Source: Trema orientale
Taxonomy: Eukaryota; Streptophyta; Magnoliopsida; Rosales; Cannabaceae
Direction: 5' to 3'
Length of the DNA stretch: 64,000 bases
Assembly: GCA_002914845.1 (NCBI GenBank)
Contig: JXTC01000282.1
Span: 305,241 to 369,240, forward strand
The notes under the pieces are model-generated. The model had not been told where the DNA came from and searched no databases. It saw only the letters and a program-made list of their open reading frames with translations. Within the stretch, counting starts at the first letter, position 1. Each line of letters begins with the position of its first letter. Position numbers and translations under genes: made by a program. Of the stretch, positions 59,472 through 64,000 are shown in pieces.

Positions 59472-60820
59472 ACTGCAAGAAGAATTAAGAAGGTAGATGG
59501 CGACAAAACGAACAATCAAAGAATCAAAAGGCAGGGTGAAAACATTTTGGACCAAATTTTCGCCACTAGTTTATGTCCTTGTTGGCATATATGGTCCATG
59601 GACAAGAAAAAGCAGTCAATTTAGGAAGCTTTTTCTTCCCCATTTCGGGAAATCGGTAGCTTTAATCCTGTCTATCGCTCCCATTGCCTCATTAGTGAAT
59701 AGTCATGTATAGCTAATTCTGTTGTTTTTTTCAGTACAGCTACCATATAGCTTACAAAGCCTAAGCTACCCCCCACAACCACAACCCAGGGATGACTTAA
59801 AAAGCACTGCTCTTCTCTCTCTTTCTCATTTTCATTACATTTTTGCCTTCCCTTGTCTCATTCTCAAATAGCTTTCTACAGATTAATCATGATTAGACTA
59901 TAAGTTCTAAGCTTTTTCTTGGAGATATACTTAGTTAGATCGGTTTCTAGGGAAAGATGTTGTTAAAATATGTAATTGATGTCTCTAGATGAATTATGAT
60001 ATGATTAGGAAGAGGTTGAAACCATTAATATTATCTCAGGCTTAGCGTTAAGATGACTTGGGCCATGAACCTTTTCTCTCATATTGACAGTTTGCCACTG
60101 ATAATGACGACAATATATATAGAGAATGCAGTGTGCATGTTAGCAGTTTATAAGAGTGATTTTATTTCAGGTAATAACGTATGATCAACTTGACGCTATA
60201 GGAAAAGGACGATGGAAACAAAATTTTTAACCACTTGTATACACCAACGTAAATTTGCTCGTAATTATTGGGTGGGGATTTACTTATATGGGTTTTGTCT
60301 GGGACTAATTAAGCCATGTTTTTCTTTTTTAAGACAATATTTTTTTATTATGAAATTTATACATAAATTTTTATAACTAAATTCGAACCACTCGATTCCT
60401 CCCCCACACAGTCTCCCACCATGAAAAATAAATAAATACATAAACCAAATAAAAGCTCAGAGCCTAGATACAGTACATAGTAACGGACGGGCACCAAAGT
60501 CGAGCATTCTGATGTGGCCTCCGATATATCAATTCATGATTATATCTTATATGTCAATTCATGATTATCTTCCCTTGACACCCAGAACATGTAATTACCA
60601 TTGATAATTCATTCTTACCCTGAGAGCGAGATTACTACACTTAATTCTTTTCTAAATATTATTGTTGGATTAAAGTTCTATTAGGTAGAGAGATAATCAA
60701 TATTCCATGTGGGTTGAATGCTGCTGATATTATAGGTTGCTCTATATATGAAAGTGACTTCAATCAGTATTCTTATGAAAAAAATAAAATAAAATAGAAG
60801 GGAGGTGAATTAATAATAAA
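59472..60820. other. Intergenic, no gene recognised
   Basis: AATTCATGATTATATCTTATATGTCAATTCATGATTAT-type near repeats occur around 60530-60570. The 71-codon ORF at 59497-59712 begins in a fair ATG context (AGATGGCG) but matches no family I know and has no clear splice continuation. Confidence 0.4.
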
Positions 60821-61180
60821 GGACTTATTTGGTTCAACTATTCTATTCCATTGGAATGGAAAACCCATTTGAATGAGTGTTTGTTTTAACAACTCTAATT
60901 TTTTTATTTAAATAGTCTTTTAAAATGGATGTTTGTTTCAACAATTCAGTTTTTATATTCAAGTGATTCATCAGTTACATCAACTATTGGAATAGATTTT
61001 TTGTATCTTAGATGAGAATGGAGAGGAGGAGTTGTTTTTGAATGGTCCATTCAAATACTCTCATTTTAATTACAACTCATTTCGCTGTTTTTCCATTCAA
61101 ATGTCTCCCGTTCTAATTATAACTTATTTTAGAATTTTCATTTAAATACATTCATTCGAATGGGAAAATTAAATGAGGCC
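60821..61180 (+). mobile_element. Tourist-like MITE, family T copy 3
   Basis: 360 bp starting GGACTTATTTGGTTC, flanked by AAA on both sides. Collinear with 37540-37897: shared phrases include TGTTTGTTTCAACAATTCAG, TTTGAATGGTCCATTC and CATTCAAATGTCTCCC. Non-coding. Confidence 0.8.
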
Positions 61181-61327
61181 AAAACTTTACTTACCTAAAG
61201 GAAAGTCCAAAACAACTTTTAAATTCTCGTTTTGTAGGTTAAAAACTGAGGCTTATATTCTTCGTAAGGTCACTTTTTTTTTTTTTACACTGGACCTGTC
61301 AATTTTTTGCATGCATTCCAAGCTTAG

Positions 61328-61722
61328 GCTCTATTTAGTAGAGAGGAAAGAAAATAGGAGGAAAAGAAAAATTAAGAAGGAAAGAAAATAGTTGTTTGGT
61401 ATGTAGAGAGGAAAGAAAACTGATTTTTTTAAATGACCATTTTACCCTTTATATTATTATTTTAAAAGTTAACATTTGAGGGTACATTAGTAAACTAAGT
61501 ATTTTCATTAACTAAATTCTTTTTCCTTCTCTTTTTCTCTCCATTTTGGAAGGAAAAATTTTTGTGGGTCCCACCTTTTATTTTTCCATCCCTTTTTCTC
61601 TTCTTTTTTCCTTTCTTTTCTCTTTTTCTTCCTACCAAACAACCATATTTTCTCTTTTCTTCCCACTTTTTCCTTCTACACTTTCTTTCTTCTCCCTTTT
61701 CCCTCTTACCAAATATACAGAT
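61328..61722. repeat. Purine/pyrimidine-strand-biased MITE-like repeat
   Basis: GGCTCTATTTAGTAGAGAGG at the left faces the complement of TCTGTATATTTGGTAAGAGG at the right. An inner layer GTTGTTTGGTATGTAGAG faces CTACCAAACAAC. Left half A/G-rich, right half T/C-rich. The two 80-92 codon ORFs in the right half are CT-tract artefacts. Confidence 0.5.
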
Positions 61723-62198
61723 TTTACTTCAGGCATTGTTGTACCCCACATCAGTTATATCGCTATCAAAAACGCTACTCCTATATAATAACCAAGCCAA
61801 ACAAAAAAAACTTATAGCAACCCTTATATGGCCCAGTTAGAAACTTATACGAGCTAAATCAGCATCCGAATGAAAAGAATATTCATCTAGTTCAATGTGC
61901 TCCTAAAATATATAGTTGGCTAAGATAAGCTATCTTTTCGGCAAAAGCTTGATTTGAATATTTAATGGTGGCCTTTCCCTTCACATGTTAATGTTATGTG
62001 GAAAAATCACGATCCCTTTCAATTAAATTACAACAATTTCCCAAATAGGGTTGTCTGGTGGCTCCATTATCCTCTTATAAATTCTCCTCCATTTTAGTCT
62101 TTTTTTTTTAGTTTTTTTTTTTTTAAAATGGCTGTCCTGATCCAACAAAAAGTTGGCACAATTCATGGACAGATGTCGAAGTTATATATATATATATA

Positions 62199-62430
62199 GT
62201 TGCCAATAGGTATTTTTTTTATACCTATGTGTAGGTAATTTTTTTTCCAGCCGTTGGATCATCATTTAATAATAATCTAACGGTTATAATGATGTACATA
62301 AAAAGACGTGCATCATTAATGCTATTTATCTCTTATTTTTCTAATATAAAAAAATATGCATGACAAATTTTTATTGGTCAAATTAATACTTATACATAGG
62401 TAAAAAAAAAAATCTACTGGATTGGTACCC
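62199..62430. mobile_element. Mutator-type MITE, family M copy 2, in a TA microsatellite
   Basis: 232 bp. Left end GTTGCCAATAGGTATTTTTT, right end complement GGGTACCAATCCAGTAGA. Flanked on both sides by ATATATATA, which also serves as a 9-bp duplication. Core pair GCCGTTGGATCATCA and AATAATCTAACGGTT is inverted. Same family as 14752-14992. Confidence 0.78.
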
Positions 62431-62446
62431 ATATATATATATATAC

Positions 62447-62692
62447 GGTTCATAATCCAATAAATAATTTTTTTTACTTATCTATATGTACTTTTTTTTT
62501 AACCGTTGGATCGTTGATCTAACGGCTACTATAATTTGAGCAGTTAAAAAAAGTAATAATAAAAATATATACTTATTATTTAGTGATTTTCTTTCTCCAC
62601 CTTTTACCATGAAAAGACGTGCATAACGAATTTTTATTAGGTAAAACAATACTTATGGATAAATAAAAAAAATATCTACCGGATTGGTGTCC
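62447..62692. mobile_element. Mutator-type MITE, family M copy 3, in the same microsatellite
   Basis: 246 bp, separated from the previous copy by only 16 bp of (TA)n. Ends GGTTCATAATCCAATAAAT and the complement of GGACACCAATCCGGTAGA. Flanks TATATATAC and TATATATAT match at eight of nine bases. More diverged internally than copy 2, with AACCGTTGGATCG and GATCTAACGGCTA conserved. Confidence 0.72.
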
Positions 62693-64000
62693 TATATATA
62701 TATATACACTAGTGTTATACATGGTTTATGAGGAATGATAATTCTTAATTTGTATAGACGAGTTTTCAAAAACTATATATGATGGTATGTATAGTGAATA
62801 TAAACAGAGACTTTGTGTTCTCAGCAGTAAATTATGCATCTAAAACAAATAACAAATCTCATTGACAAAGTAATATGGAACCCTTTTAATATGTCTGCTA
62901 ATTGCATGAATTTCCTAGGTTCCTTTCCTGAGAAAACGTTGATAACTAACCTACTTATCGGTTATTCTGTAAAATGAAAATGATATGTATATAAAATACA
63001 TTAATTGATAAATTACTTGATGGATAATCTACTTGGTATAGCATTAACTGCTAATCAATAGAAAAGACATGCTGTAACCCGTATTCCAAATTATGTAAAT
63101 ATATATGTATATATGCCTGAACCTTAAGTGGACTTTATAGAGTACTTTCAATTCTTTTTCCTCCATATGTTTCATACTTCTCCTATTATTCCTAGTTAGT
63201 TATCCTTTTTTAGTGAATGCATGAATTTGAAAACTAGAATCGAAAGGTGAAACTTAGAATAGATTCCATCTGAATGTTTCAACTACTCTATAGTACGTTA
63301 TGAAGTCATTAATGAATATAACACAGACAAATTAATCAAGTTGTTTACCAAGTAAATGAATAGTAGTTGGTTTGTTTTCTTTGTTAAGAAGTATCATGAT
63401 ATATATATATATATATATATATATCCATCAGAAGTTAAAGACTGATTTGATTGTTTAAATCGAAAATACTTTGCAAAACACATAAAAAGATTCTCAATTC
63501 ACAGGGAAACCTCCAAATCCAACTCCAAGGCTTTCCTTGTCAATATGACCAGAACGAAGAACTTCATGGCAGTACCACCTAAATATGGTCAGAAAAGTCT
63601 GATTTGGCTGCTAAATCCACATGGGATTTCCTTAAAAACTTTCCAAACAAAAATTAACAAATCAGTATCGATCAATATATAGTTATCTGGGCAGTATGGC
63701 ATTGAGGGATTATTCTGAACAGTACTATATTCATTATTGTATGTTTGTTTTTTCCCTTTGTCAAATAATAATTATAAGCCAAGCCACATTTTAATGAGCA
63801 TATTTGTTTTTGTAGATAAGTGTTATATATCCAAGTAGCTAAAAGAGATTCGTCAAGTTGTTATGTGTGGCCTCAGAATCTATCTCATATCTTTTCAGCA
63901 TATGAGTATTTGACACCTCAATGACATGGTTTCTTTATTTTTCTGACTTTGGACCTCACATCACAAACATTGGTCTTAAAACACGCTTCTCTTTGTACAA
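62693..64000. other. Intergenic to the window end, no gene recognised
   Basis: Holds (TA)n at 63399-63424. At 63502 a TTCACAG followed by an open stretch to about 63680 could look like a splice acceptor and exon, but the peptide matches no family I recognise. The last 200 bp may be the upstream region of a gene outside the window. Confidence 0.35.

Noticed and set aside
59497-59712. Possible small protein gene of 71 codons starting MATKRTIKESKG
   Set aside because: Fair start context but no family match, no promoter signal and no supporting exon nearby.
63502-63680. Possible exon following a TTCACAG acceptor-like site
   Set aside because: The peptide is not recognisable and no matching upstream exon or downstream donor is convincing.

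Overview
This is 64 kb of nuclear DNA from a flowering plant. Three things point there: the protein families (a plant receptor-like cytoplasmic kinase, a zinc-finger homeodomain factor and a GEM-like GRAM protein), GT-AG introns, and AT-rich intergenic DNA filled with plant-type transposons (a Ty3/gypsy-like element, solo LTRs, L1-type LINEs, tRNA-derived SINEs, and CACTA, Mutator, Tourist and hAT MITEs). I cannot name the species. The two intronless genes are GC-rich and stand out sharply from their surroundings.

I can support only three host genes. At 130-1800 (+) is an intronless kinase of the At3g51990-like group. At 21628-22446 (+) is an intronless ZHD transcription factor of the ZHD3/ZHD4 type, with a TATA box and three short uORFs in its leader. 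At 38969-41736 (-) is a four-exon GEM-like protein (FIP1 type), whose exon joins I worked out from splice signals, reading frame and family alignment. These genes are 16-20 kb apart and nothing shows that they work together.

The rest is transposon-built. 1.8-21.4 kb: AT-rich spacer with a Mutator-type MITE, a 1.16-kb inverted-repeat element with a second repeat inside it, three Tourist/hAT-type MITEs, two SINEs and a small CACTA-like MITE. 22.4-38.6 kb: a 7.6-kb LTR retrotransposon (24727-32354) with a solo LTR of another family inside it, a short LINE tail with target-site duplication, then more MITEs. 41.9-64 kb: a broken L1 LINE (43722-46605, -), a 4.2-kb CACTA element (47011-51209) carrying a second solo LTR of the same family as the first, a hAT-like element, a foldback element with tandem-repeat arms, and two Mutator-type MITEs side by side in a TA microsatellite.

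I found no new multi-gene system. The most informative content is the nesting of elements with readable target-site duplications, a few unusual repeat designs, and the atypical features of the kinase and ZHD genes.
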